From: Clostridium sp. UBA701
GTDB lineage: Bacteria > Bacillota > Clostridia > Clostridiales > Clostridiaceae
Assembly: GCA_002298125.1 (NCBI GenBank)
Contig: DBMJ01000015.1
Coordinates: 215,862 to 279,861 of the forward strand
Direction of reading: 5' to 3'
Length of the DNA stretch: 64,000 bases
Part shown: positions 1 to 8,193 of the stretch, piece after piece
How the letters are laid out: every line of letters starts with the position of its first letter
How positions within the stretch are numbered: position 1 is the stretch's first letter
The notes under the pieces: generated by a model
Database searches by the model: none
What the model saw: only the letters and a program-made list of their open reading frames with translations
Told to the model about the DNA's origin: nothing
Made by a program: the position numbers and the translations under genes

Positions 1-1031
1 CTTAGATATCCGCTCCAGCACATACCCATAGCTGTAAAAACAGCAATTTCATTTCCACCCACTATTCCTCTTTTAATAAAATCAGGAACCAAACTTATTG
101 CAGCTCCAACTGAGCCAAGAGAAGTTATTGGAAATGCTAAGGCTTGTGGGTTTTGGAAACCAAAAAGAGGTTCTATAACAAAGGTTATTTTGCTTCCAAG
201 CCAAGGTAAAAATGCAACTCCTTCAAAAGCTGCACCAGTATATTGTCCAGTAGTTGAAGGTCCATTGGTTAAAAGCAGCACCAATGTACAAATAATAAGT
301 ACTCCAGGAATAATGGAAAAGCCAAGCTCGACTCCTGCTTTTCCACCTTCTAGCATGGCCTCAAGTATTCTTCCCGCAGTGCCTCCTGATCTAACCTCCC
401 TGTAATTCATGATATCAATACCCTTATCTTCTGTTATAATTGCCATTTCCTCTGTTCCATATACTTTTTTAGTTTTAATCTGCATTAATCTTACACTTAC
501 TATACTTCCTATTACTGCTCCAATATTTCCGATGAGAGCTGCCTTTATAAAATTTTCTCCTGCAGGTGCTTTTTGAGCCATCATAAAGGTAGTGACAATA
601 AGTCCCATTCCATAAGCTGTACCTATATTGGTTAGTGACGGAATTTGATATTTTTTAAAATAACGTGAAAACCCCTTGTCCTTAGCTAAAGTGATTATGG
701 CAGGGTTGTCTGACATATATGTAGTAATAATACCTAGTGTAGCTGCACCAGGCAAGTCATAAATAGGCTTCATAAGTGGTGACAATATTTTGTTGATCAA
801 AGCTACAACCCCAAATTCTGAAAGTAGCGCTCCTATTGCACCTGCAACAACTGCAATAGCCATGATAAAAAATACTGTATCTAAGAGTAAAGAATGAGCA
901 GTTTTCATCAAAGTATTAAACATGTTTACTGTGCCCATAGTACTACATAGAAAATAAAAAAATCCAACAAAAAATAAAAGAAAAATAAAACTTTCTACCC
1001 CAATAGCTTTTTTTACCTTTCTCTGCTCCAT
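1..1031 (-). CDS. Nucleoside-recognition (Gate) domain membrane protein, 3' end cut off
   Basis: An open frame of 343 codons runs from ATG at 1031 off the window edge, with GGAGG about 7 bases upstream. The protein is strongly hydrophobic with many membrane segments. It has a Gly/Asn-rich stretch near residues 95-140 (PGAATLGIITTYMSDNPA, then SLTNIGTAYGMG) that fits the Gate/nucleoside-recognition membrane family. The visible part ends at GMCWSGYL. Substrate is unknown; family members are linked to transport but few are characterised. It is divergent from the spore-protein gene at 1291. I am sure of a membrane protein and fairly sure of the Gate family. Confidence 0.7.
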   Translation of the reverse strand, partial: MEQRKVKKAIGVESFIFLLFFVGFFYFLCSTMGTVNMFNTLMKTAHSLLLDTVFFIMAIAVVAGAIGALLSEFGVVALINKILSPLMKPIYDLPGAATLGIITTYMSDNPAIITLAKDKGFSRYFKKYQIPSLTNIGTAYGMGLIVTTFMMAQKAPAGENFIKAALIGNIGAVIGSIVSVRLMQIKTKKVYGTEEMAIITEDKGIDIMNYREVRSGGTAGRILEAMLEGGKAGVELGFSIIPGVLIICTLVLLLTNGPSTTGQYTGAAFEGVAFLPWLGSKITFVIEPLFGFQNPQALAFPITSLGSVGAAISLVPDFIKRGIVGGNEIAVFTAMGMCWSGYL

Positions 1032-1290
1032 AAACAGCCTCCTCGTATTTTGGTTTTAATCACAACAAATGAATTATATCACTATTTGACAAGATAGTGA
1101 ATATTATTTGGTAAAAATGTAAATACTACTTTTTATTTATTTTATAGTAATTTTTTTATACATTTTTATCCTGTTATGCTTGCCTTTTCTTATAATGCTT
1201 GTCATTTCTTCTATTTCATATAATTTTATAGTGTATTTTTCTTCATACCGGACAAACTTATAATACCAAACAAAAAAGGAGGAGTTAAAT

Positions 1291-1482
1291 ATGTCAAAGA
1301 CATTAGTACCAGGAGCAAAACAGGGTTTGAGTAAGTTTAAGTATGAAGTAGCTAATCAGATAGGAGTTCAAGCACCTAATAGTGGATATTGGGGAGAAAT
1401 GACTTCTAGAGAATGTGGTTCTGTTGGTGGAGAAATGGTTAAGAGAATGGTTGAGCAGTACGAAAACAGCATTAACAAATAA
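1291..1482 (+). CDS. Small acid-soluble spore protein, alpha/beta type
   Basis: This 63-residue protein matches the alpha/beta SASP family, which coats and protects DNA in dormant spores and is degraded by the GPR protease at germination. FKYEVA at residues 16-21 fits the GPR cleavage region. GYWGEMTSRE (32-41) followed by CGSVGGEMVKRM (42-53) is the conserved DNA-binding signature. The length is normal. AGGAGG lies about 7 bases before the ATG, and a strong terminator follows. Expression would be expected from sigma-G in the forespore, but I could not identify a convincing sigma-G promoter. Confidence 0.95.
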   Translation: MSKTLVPGAKQGLSKFKYEVANQIGVQAPNSGYWGEMTSRECGSVGGEMVKRMVEQYENSINK

Positions 1483-1489
1483 TTTCACA

Positions 1490-1517
1490 AGGAGAGGCTA
1501 AGGCCTCTCCTTTTTTT
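1490..1517 (+). terminator. Intrinsic terminator after the SASP gene
   Basis: GGAGAGGC and GCCTCTCC form a perfect stem followed by seven T. Confidence 0.9.
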
Positions 1518-1528
1518 ACAAAAAATTA

Positions 1529-1556
1529 AAAAGCACAGTTATATTTCTGTGCTTTT
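1529..1556 (-). terminator. Terminator after tRNA-Ala
   Basis: AAAAGCACAG pairs with CTGTGCTTTT around an 8-base loop directly downstream of the tRNA in its own direction, followed by a T-rich stretch. Confidence 0.75.
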
Positions 1557-1558
1557 CT

Positions 1559-1634
1559 TGGTGGAGATAATGGGACTCGAACCCACGACCCCTTGAATGC
1601 CATTCAAGTACTCTCCCAGCTGAGCTACATCCCC
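1559..1634 (-). tRNA. tRNA-Ala (anticodon GGC)
   Basis: The minus strand folds as a full cloverleaf of 76 nt: acceptor GGGGATG, D arm with AGCTCAG, anticodon stem CTTGA/TCAAG around ATGGCAT (anticodon GGC), T arm GGGTTCGAGTCCC and an encoded CCA. It stands alone, away from the cluster at the window end. Confidence 0.95.
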
Positions 1635-1706
1635 TCAATTACATATGTTATTATAAATGCTTTTTGGAGATTTGTAAATATGTTTTTTACTTGGGAGAAA
1701 TATTTC

Positions 1707-1925
1707 TTACTCTTCTGATAGCTTTATAGCAGAACCAGGACATTGAAAAGCTATGTTTTCCGCTTCCTTTAACAGTATTCCTGATACCACTTCTGTCTGG
1801 CACTTTGCTGTCTTGTTTTCGCCCATGATAAATAATTGTGTGCAAAGCCTTATGCAAAGCCCACAACCTATACATTTTGAAGCATCTATCCTGATTGCTT
1901 TCTTGTTAACCTCAAACTCATTCAT
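1707..1925 (-). CDS. Single-cluster [4Fe-4S] ferredoxin
   Basis: A 72-residue cytoplasmic electron carrier. Cys18, Cys21, Cys24 (in CIGCGLC) and Cys62 followed by Pro63 match the one-cluster ferredoxin pattern. Cys28 and Cys42 are additional cysteines, but the second half lacks a CxxCxxC set, so I predict a single cluster. I chose the ATG at 1925 because AGGAGGT lies just upstream; a longer reading from 1949 would place this site inside the gene. Its redox partner is not indicated by the neighbours. Confidence 0.88.
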   Translation of the reverse strand: MNEFEVNKKAIRIDASKCIGCGLCIRLCTQLFIMGENKTAKCQTEVVSGILLKEAENIAFQCPGSAIKLSEE

Positions 1926-1964
1926 CGCAATACCTCCTAAAGAACTCATTATTTATAAAAAGTA

Positions 1965-3284
1965 TTATACTTTAAACGCATTTTCTCTAGCTGCAGCTCT
2001 TTTTTTAAATATAAATAGCATCATCAAAAGCCATGCTAAGCAAATTACTCCACTGTAGATAAATGCTCTTGAAGCTCCACTGCTGCTAGCTACTGTGCCT
2101 GAAAATAGACTTCCTATGGGGGTGCTTCCAGCAAAGACTAAGGAATACACACTCATAACTCTTCCTCTATATTCATCACTGGAGTTAATTTGTAAAGTAG
2201 AATTAGCAGTTGTACTAAAAAAAATATTAAAAATGCCTGTCATAAAAAGAGAGAAGGCAGTTAATATATAGTTTCTAGTAATACCCGTTAATATAAGAAA
2301 AATTGATATAGAAAGAGTACTTAGAAGCAAAAGCTTTTTTTTAGGTCCTCTCTTACTTTTCATAGAAGCTGTTAATGCCCCTATTAGGGAGCCAAGACCA
2401 AGTGCAGACATTAAAAAGCCATAGATTTTTTCTTGCTGATGTAATATGTTTTTTGTAAATACAGGAATTAATACATTATAGTTAAAAGCAAAGCATCCCA
2501 TAATAAGTACTAATAAAAGGGTTTGAATTAGTACTTTATTATCCTTAATGTATGTAAGTCCATCCCATATTTCCTTTAAAATACTGCAGTTCTGCTGCTT
2601 CTTCCTTACATAGCCTGTTGTTTTAATATTTATTAGCCCTATTATTACTGCTATAAAGCTTACACCATTAAAGAAAAAACACCAGCCTGGGCCAAAGTAT
2701 GCCATGAATATAGCACCTATTGAGGGTCCTAAAATCCTTGCCAGATTGAAAATAGCTGAGTTTAAAGCTATTGCATTCATTAAGTCATCTTTGCCAGCTA
2801 CTTCTATGGTGAAAGACTGCCTGGTTGGCATGTCTAGGCAATTTGTTATACCTAGGATTAGTGCAAAAAACAATATATATTCATAGCGTATTCTATGTGA
2901 TAAAACAAGATAGGATAAAGAAAATGCCAATAGCATTGATGTGGTTTGAGTAAATAACAATATCTTCTTTTTGGGAAACCTATCTACCACTACACCAGCA
3001 AATAGGGAAAATATGGTAATAGGTAGGAATTGAATAGTGCTTACAAGCCCTAAGAGCTTAGGGGAATCCGTTAAAGATAATACCAGCCAGGATTGACCTA
3101 TATTTTGCATCCAAGTTCCTATTAAGGATACACACTGCCCAATCCAAAAATATCTGAAATTTTTATTTGTAAGAGCATGAAAATTGTTGTTAACTGATCT
3201 ATTTAGAGCATTAACAGCAGCATGCTTTAACCTAGTGCTGTAGCTTACTTCCCTATTTAGCATCTTACGTGTATCTCTTGCCAA
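1965..3284 (-). CDS. MFS transporter, MFS_3/EntS-like exporter family
   Basis: A 439-residue protein with 12 predicted membrane segments. The entry NFRYFWIGQCVSLIGTWMQN is typical of MFS_3 (enterobactin-exporter-like) proteins, and the loop VVVDRFPKKKILLF is the MFS signature between segments 2 and 3. It probably exports a small molecule; the substrate is not predictable. The frame opens with TTG at 3284 after GGGGTG; an ATG at 3263 is the alternative start. It lies upstream of the ferredoxin with a short gap, but nothing shows shared function. Confidence 0.85.
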   Translation of the reverse strand: MARDTRKMLNREVSYSTRLKHAAVNALNRSVNNNFHALTNKNFRYFWIGQCVSLIGTWMQNIGQSWLVLSLTDSPKLLGLVSTIQFLPITIFSLFAGVVVDRFPKKKILLFTQTTSMLLAFSLSYLVLSHRIRYEYILFFALILGITNCLDMPTRQSFTIEVAGKDDLMNAIALNSAIFNLARILGPSIGAIFMAYFGPGWCFFFNGVSFIAVIIGLINIKTTGYVRKKQQNCSILKEIWDGLTYIKDNKVLIQTLLLVLIMGCFAFNYNVLIPVFTKNILHQQEKIYGFLMSALGLGSLIGALTASMKSKRGPKKKLLLLSTLSISIFLILTGITRNYILTAFSLFMTGIFNIFFSTTANSTLQINSSDEYRGRVMSVYSLVFAGSTPIGSLFSGTVASSSGASRAFIYSGVICLAWLLMMLFIFKKRAAARENAFKV

Positions 3285-3406
3285 TTACACCCCGCCCTTC
3301 GTTAATTGAACAAACCCCATTGTAAATAATTCGAATATTCTACGAACACTCTTAATGTAGCATAATATTTATTTATGTTCAAGGTGGAGTGTTTCTTTAA
3401 ATATAT

Positions 3407-3443
3407 AAGTCCTAGAAATTGGTGATTCAAATTTCTAGGACTT
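3407..3443 (-). terminator. Inverted repeat, probable terminator of the 3464 gene
   Basis: AAGTCCTAGAAATT pairs with AATTTCTAGGACTT around a 9-base loop. The run of T after it is poor, so it could also be a regulatory hairpin ahead of the MFS gene. Confidence 0.5.
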
Positions 3444-3463
3444 ATTCTTAGATTTTAATAAGG

Positions 3464-3724
3464 TTACATTCCTCCTGCAGCACTTATGAGTCCTATAAGA
3501 GCACCCATAAATAAAAAGCTTAATACAATAGCTATAGCCATATAAATTAGCTGTGCAATAGCAAAATTCTTTTTACTCTTTGGAGTACTACTGCTGCATG
3601 CCCAAACTATAAGCATTATTATGTTTACTAATGGTATGCATAAAAGAAGTATAGTTACCATCCAATCTCCTATGGTTAATACCTTCTCCTGCTGTTGTAC
3701 TGATGTCTGATATTCATTTTCCAT
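3464..3724 (-). CDS. Small membrane protein with two transmembrane segments, unknown function
   Basis: An 86-residue protein. The N-terminal 17 residues are polar and Gln-rich. GDWMVTILLLCIPLVNIIMLIVWA forms the first membrane segment, then a Ser/Lys-rich loop (SSSTPKSKKNFA), then a second membrane segment. The GDWM...PLVNI pattern recurs in small uncharacterised Firmicute membrane proteins. The region upstream of the ATG has a Shine-Dalgarno-like GGGGG. It appears to be a single-gene unit. Confidence 0.7.
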   Translation of the reverse strand: MENEYQTSVQQQEKVLTIGDWMVTILLLCIPLVNIIMLIVWACSSSTPKSKKNFAIAQLIYMAIAIVLSFLFMGALIGLISAAGGM

Positions 3725-3805
3725 TATTTAACCCCCAATTAATATATAAGATTTCAATTAATTATATTCGACATAAACCATAAATATCCTTTGGACATCT
3801 ATATT

Positions 3806-4453
3806 TTATAGCATATTTATATTTAATATTTCCTTCAAACTATTTACTACTAAATCTGCAGCAGAAAGGTCTTGATTTCCTGAATTTAGGTTCATATAAC
3901 CTATACAACTCATATTTGCTGCTTTAGCAGCCATTACTCCATTGTAGGAATCCTCTATAACTAAACAGGAGGAAGGTTCAACTCCAAGCTTTTTTGCAGC
4001 TAATAAAAAAATATCAGGAGATGGTTTGCTCTCTGGTACCATGTCACCAGTAACTAGAACAGAAAAATACTCATTAAGATGGAACATGTTCATCACTGCT
4101 TCTATAACCTCCATGGGAGAGGAGGAGGCAACAGCCATCTTTATGTTTGATGCCTTTAATTTTTCAAGCAGCTCTATAACTCCTTCTATGGGCTGAAGCT
4201 TGTCCTTAATTGAAACAAGATAAGTATAGTAGCTTTTTCTTAAATTCTCAGCTAGAACATCTACTTCTTGAGAAAGCTTATATTTTTCCTTTAGCTTGTT
4301 CCACATATAGTAGGAGCTGTTGCCGGTGAAACTAAAATACTCCTCATCACTTATTACAAGATTTAACTCCTTAAATATTTTCATTTCTACATGATGGTAA
4401 AGAGGTTCACTATCTATAAGCACGCCATCCATGTCAAAAATTACTGCTTTCAT
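3806..4453 (-). CDS. HAD superfamily phosphatase, beta-phosphoglucomutase-like
   Basis: A 215-residue cytoplasmic HAD hydrolase of subfamily IA. Motif 1 is FDMDGVLIDSEP (residues 5-16), with nucleophile Asp7 and acid Asp9. Motif 2 is ASSSP, motif 3 the Lys in SKPSPD, and motif 4 is VIEDSYNG. A helical cap lies between motifs 1 and 2. It could be a sugar-phosphate phosphatase or mutase; the substrate is unresolved. I chose the ATG at 4453, just ahead of MKAVIFD with GGGGAG upstream. A longer frame adds 32 residues that do not fit the family. Divergent from the HAD gene at 4572. Confidence 0.88.
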   Translation of the reverse strand: MKAVIFDMDGVLIDSEPLYHHVEMKIFKELNLVISDEEYFSFTGNSSYYMWNKLKEKYKLSQEVDVLAENLRKSYYTYLVSIKDKLQPIEGVIELLEKLKASNIKMAVASSSPMEVIEAVMNMFHLNEYFSVLVTGDMVPESKPSPDIFLLAAKKLGVEPSSCLVIEDSYNGVMAAKAANMSCIGYMNLNSGNQDLSAADLVVNSLKEILNINML

Positions 4454-4571
4454 TTTTACACTCCCCTTTTCTTTTGTTATATATATATTATACAATATAA
4501 AAGTGAGTAATTTCATTTTACAATGTACTATTCTACTATGCATAAACAATAAAAAACCAGGGAGGTAATGA

Positions 4572-5285
4572 ATGAATACTATATTATTCGATCTTGATGG
4601 TACACTATTGCCAATGGATATGAAGAAATTTGAAGAAATCTATATCAACGAGCTTTGTGTGCATTTCTCCAATTTACTGCAGCCAAAGGTGTTGGTAAAT
4701 GCACTATGGGCCTCTACAGAGGTAATGGTTAAAAATCTGGATTATCGATTAAACAAAGAAGTCTTTATGGAGGATTTTGCTAAAAGATTAGATGGTAAAA
4801 TAGAAGACTATGAAAATCTATTCTATGATTTTTATGACAAAGGCTTCCTAAAACTTCAGCATGCCGTAGAGGACATTGAAGCAATAAGGGAAGCGGTGAA
4901 AGTATTAAAGGAAAAAGGCTACAATTTAGTAGTAGCTACAAACCCTCTATTCCCTAGAAAGGCTATACTACATAGAATTAAATGGGCTGGTTTTCAGCCA
5001 GAAGACTTTACATATATAACTACCTTTGAAAATAGTCATTACTGTAAGCCTCAAATAAAATATTATGAGGAGATATTAGATATCATAAAAAAAACCCCTT
5101 CTCAATGCATGATGGTAGGTAACGATGTACAGGAAGATATGGTGGCAGGGAAAATTGGAATGAAGACCTTTCTAATAACAAATTATATTCTTCATCGAAC
5201 TGGAGAAGAGATTTCATCAGATCACATAGGAAGCTACGAAGATTTTCTAAATTTGGCTAAACAACTACCTAATGTATGTAATTAA
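4572..5285 (+). CDS. HAD family hydrolase
   Basis: A 237-residue HAD protein. FDLDGTLLPMD at residues 6-16 is motif 1, VVATNP is motif 2, the Lys in YCKPQIKYYEE is motif 3, and MVGNDVQEDMVAG is motif 4. A GGGAGG site precedes the ATG. The cap domain is large and helical. It probably dephosphorylates a small metabolite. It is transcribed away from another HAD gene, and the two differ too much to be a recent duplication. Confidence 0.85.
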   Translation: MNTILFDLDGTLLPMDMKKFEEIYINELCVHFSNLLQPKVLVNALWASTEVMVKNLDYRLNKEVFMEDFAKRLDGKIEDYENLFYDFYDKGFLKLQHAVEDIEAIREAVKVLKEKGYNLVVATNPLFPRKAILHRIKWAGFQPEDFTYITTFENSHYCKPQIKYYEEILDIIKKTPSQCMMVGNDVQEDMVAGKIGMKTFLITNYILHRTGEEISSDHIGSYEDFLNLAKQLPNVCN

Positions 5286-5288
5286 ATC

Positions 5289-5323
5289 AAAGGGGACTGT
5301 ATTGATTTTATACAGTCCCCTTT
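5289..5323 (+). terminator. Terminator of the HAD gene
   Basis: AAAGGGGACTGTA pairs perfectly with TACAGTCCCCTTT around a 9-base loop. It sits between convergent genes and can serve both. Confidence 0.85.
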
Positions 5324-5345
5324 GTATATAAATAATACTTAGTCC

Positions 5346-6503
5346 TTAGACTTCCTTGACTACTTTATTGATGGCTTCCACAATATAATCTACTTCATCC
5401 AAAGTGTTAAAGGATCCAAAACTAAAACGAACTGAGCCCTGTGGATAGGTATTTAAGGTTTTATGAGCTGAGGGTGCACAGTGAAGCCCTACTCTAGTCA
5501 TAATTTGAAAATCTCTATCTAGTAAAAATGCTGCCTCTGCATTATCTCCATTGTAAAAGTCCAAGGAAAAAACTGCAGTTCTTCCCTCCGTGCTAGGAAT
5601 TCCTGATAGACGTATACCCTTTATATTTTCTATTCCTTCTAAAAAACGTTGGGATAATTCCTGTTCAATCTTCCTTATATTCCCAAGCCCCTCTTTTTTA
5701 AGGTACTTTAATGCAGCATTTAAGCCAAAGATTCCAGGAATATTAAGGGTGCCGCTTTCATACTTGTCTGGCAGTGTTTCTGGCTGAATTTCTTCAGAAG
5801 AAAAACTTCCTGTACCACCTTCCTTTAAAGGTCTTACTTTTTTTGCCATTTCCTCGGTGATTAGAAACCCACCTACTCCTTGAGGCCCCAATAGTCCCTT
5901 ATGCCCAGTAAAGGCTAAGGCACTTAGATTAAGCTCTTTAAAATCAATATCCATTACACCAGCGGTTTGGGCAGTGTCTAGCACAAAGGGAATATGTCTT
6001 TTGTGTAAAAGTTCTCCAATAGGTTTTACAGGCATTATAGTCCCACACACATTTGAAGCATGCAGCATCACCATTAAAGCTGTGTTTGACTTTATTCTTT
6101 TTTCCACATCTTCTGTTTTCAATATGCCTTGAGAAGAGCATGGTACACTTATAATTTCAATATTTTTTTCCTCTTTTAATCTATGAAGAGGCCTCATAAC
6201 TGCATTATGCTCCATGGAAGATACTAAAACACTGTCTCCCGTCTTTACATAGCCCTTAATTAGGGTATTTAAGCTTTCTGTTATGTTAGAAGTAAACACT
6301 GCATGCATAGGGTCCTCAAAGTTAAAAAGCTCACAGAGAAGCTCTCTAGTTTCGTATACTACTCTACCTGCTTCATATGAACTTTCATAAGTCCCTCTTC
6401 CTACATTGCTTCCCACTCCTTCTATATATTTTATCATAGCTTCTGCAACCGACTTTGGCTTTGGAAAGGAAGTTGCACCATTATCAGCATATATTCTTGT
6501 CAT
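5346..6503 (-). CDS. Class V aminotransferase / cysteine desulfurase-like protein
   Basis: A 385-residue PLP enzyme of the NifS/SufS-like class V family. The N-terminus IYADNGATSFPKP is the usual YLDNAAT-type opening. LDTAQTAG carries the PLP-pyridine Asp, TGHKGLLGP carries the Schiff-base Lys, and GLHCAPSAH near the C-terminus carries the Cys expected for a desulfurase. It would move sulfur from cysteine, or act on a related substrate. No iron-sulfur scaffold gene is adjacent, so its role is open. The ATG at 6503 follows GAAGGGGTG; a GTG nine bases further up is too close to that site. Confidence 0.85.
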   Translation of the reverse strand: MTRIYADNGATSFPKPKSVAEAMIKYIEGVGSNVGRGTYESSYEAGRVVYETRELLCELFNFEDPMHAVFTSNITESLNTLIKGYVKTGDSVLVSSMEHNAVMRPLHRLKEEKNIEIISVPCSSQGILKTEDVEKRIKSNTALMVMLHASNVCGTIMPVKPIGELLHKRHIPFVLDTAQTAGVMDIDFKELNLSALAFTGHKGLLGPQGVGGFLITEEMAKKVRPLKEGGTGSFSSEEIQPETLPDKYESGTLNIPGIFGLNAALKYLKKEGLGNIRKIEQELSQRFLEGIENIKGIRLSGIPSTEGRTAVFSLDFYNGDNAEAAFLLDRDFQIMTRVGLHCAPSAHKTLNTYPQGSVRFSFGSFNTLDEVDYIVEAINKVVKEV

Positions 6504-6521
6504 GTAATCCACCCCTTCTCA

Positions 6522-6549
6522 AAAAAAATGCGTGGCTACGCCACGCCTT
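6522..6549 (-). terminator. Terminator of the BAX-inhibitor-like gene
   Basis: GCGTGGC and GCCACGC form a stem followed by eight T on the minus strand. Confidence 0.85.
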
Positions 6550-6569
6550 TACTAAACTGTTAAAATACT

Positions 6570-7232
6570 TTAATTGTCCTTAAATAACCTCAATACATAT
6601 AAGAAGAGGTTAATAAAGTCCAAATATAACTGTAAGGCCATAATTATAACAAATCTTGAAACCTCTACTTCCCCATGAGAATAGGCTTCCATATGAAACC
6701 TCTTTATCTTTTGCATGTCATAAGCTGTAAGCCCACAAAATGCGATTATTCCTATGATGGAAATCATAAAGTTTAGACCTGATAGATGCAAAAACAGCTG
6801 CATTATAGTAGCCAAGATTAATCCTATTACAAGCATCATGGCAAACTGTCCAAGAGCTGTAAGGTCTTTTTTAGTATTCATACCTATCATGGCACTACTA
6901 AGAAACATTAGTGCTGTTAACAAAAATACCACAGAGATGGTATTTATACTATAAGCCATAAAAATGATGCTTAGTGTAAAGCCATTTAGTGCAGCGTATA
7001 AGAAGAACCATCCCCTTGCTGCAGAAGGAGATAATTTATTGATTCTGGCAGATAGATATAGAACTATAGCTATCTCTGCTACAGCGGCAATAAGAATCAG
7101 CCCATAACTAGTATACCCTATAAGATAGGAGCTGCCATATGCTGCTAAAAAGGTAATAAATAATCCTACAGCCATGTTTAACAGAGTTTTGTTAATAAAA
7201 TTTATTTGGCTTTGAGCAAAGCTTCTTTCCAT
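6570..7232 (-). CDS. BAX inhibitor-1/YccA family membrane protein
   Basis: A 220-residue protein with about seven membrane segments, matching the bacterial BI-1 family that includes the YetJ calcium-leak channel. The C-terminal half contains FCGLTAYDMQKIKR, a family hallmark, and an Asp in LYLDFINLFLYVLRL, where the pH-sensing aspartates of the family sit. It may act as a pH-dependent calcium leak channel; this is by homology only. ATG at 7232 is preceded by AGAGGTGA. Single-gene unit with its own terminator. Confidence 0.88.
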   Translation of the reverse strand: MERSFAQSQINFINKTLLNMAVGLFITFLAAYGSSYLIGYTSYGLILIAAVAEIAIVLYLSARINKLSPSAARGWFFLYAALNGFTLSIIFMAYSINTISVVFLLTALMFLSSAMIGMNTKKDLTALGQFAMMLVIGLILATIMQLFLHLSGLNFMISIIGIIAFCGLTAYDMQKIKRFHMEAYSHGEVEVSRFVIIMALQLYLDFINLFLYVLRLFKDN

Positions 7233-7314
7233 ATAACTCACCTCTTGCTCTTTATAATATATTTATTATAGCAGAATCACAGAAAATACTCTATATGTGA
7301 AAGAAATAATATGC

Positions 7315-8085
7315 TTATTCCACGGTGCATTGAAATTCTGGCCTTACTTGATAGTTAAACGCACTGTATGGAATTTTAAATTTAGAAAATCCCGCAGCAT
7401 AAGGTGCCAGCTCATAAAGCTGATAATAAACTACAATCCCATCTGGAAGAAGGTAAAAGGGTTGATCCTCCTTAAGGGTAGTAATACTGCCATAGGCCTC
7501 AGGAAAGAAATTTTCACTATTTTCACTAATCTGCTTTTTAATTTCCTTTATTATTATACTTGAATAATCAGTTCCTGGTTTAAATATATCCTTATAGGTT
7601 AATGTTTTACCACTGTTTAAATCAATGTTGGCGCTCTTTTGTAATGTTATGCCGTGAGCACCACCAGTATATTGATAGTATTGCTGAGTTATGCTAATGA
7701 TTTCATTATTTAAAAAGCTAGTGGAAAAGTTTGTTACTGCTTCATAGGGTCTAAAGGGTATACCTTTCTTTTTAGACTCTTCATAATCTGACTTTCCTTC
7801 CCTTTCTACCTCCCTTAAAAAGGCGTCTGCATCAGTTTTAAAGTTATCATTCACCTTTTCTTCTAAATTCTTATTTTTAGAGCCTGTTATTATAGGAATA
7901 CTTTGGGTGGAACTGAAAAATTCTTTTTTATCCTCTTTTATTAATGGCTTTACCACTATATTACTTTTACATTTTGTATCTTGAATTATAGCTATTTGTT
8001 GGCCCTCTGCTTTTACAAAGGCAGCACTACTTTGAATGGACAATAGAATTATTATAAGTGGTACAGCATATTTTTTTCTATTCAT
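7315..8085 (-). CDS. Secreted DUF4163/DUF3298 (PdaC/RsiV-like) protein
   Basis: A 256-residue exported protein. Residues 1-26 form a signal peptide ending near AFVKAEG. The mid region (about 45-140) fits DUF4163, with the hallmark QQYYQYTGGAHG, and the C-terminal part fits DUF3298, with ENFFPEAYG and FYLLPDGIVVYYQLYELAPYA split across the strand pattern. The combined domains occur in the non-catalytic part of peptidoglycan deacetylase PdaC and in anti-sigma RsiV. There is no catalytic domain here. Start ATG 8085 follows AAAGGAGGG. Confidence 0.85.
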   Translation of the reverse strand: MNRKKYAVPLIIILLSIQSSAAFVKAEGQQIAIIQDTKCKSNIVVKPLIKEDKKEFFSSTQSIPIITGSKNKNLEEKVNDNFKTDADAFLREVEREGKSDYEESKKKGIPFRPYEAVTNFSTSFLNNEIISITQQYYQYTGGAHGITLQKSANIDLNSGKTLTYKDIFKPGTDYSSIIIKEIKKQISENSENFFPEAYGSITTLKEDQPFYLLPDGIVVYYQLYELAPYAAGFSKFKIPYSAFNYQVRPEFQCTVE

Positions 8086-8151
8086 TTTATCCCTCCTTTT
8101 CATTTGTGGAAATAATATTATTATATTATTTGCTTGTCAGTGATAAAAATT

Positions 8152-8185
8152 CGTAAAAAATAAAACTGCCGGGAAATTCCGGCAG
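8152..8185 (-). terminator. Terminator of the MacAB-like operon
   Basis: CTGCCGG and CCGGCAG form a strong stem. On the minus strand it is followed by TTTTATTTTTT. Confidence 0.9.
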
Positions 8186-8193
8186 CTAGTTTC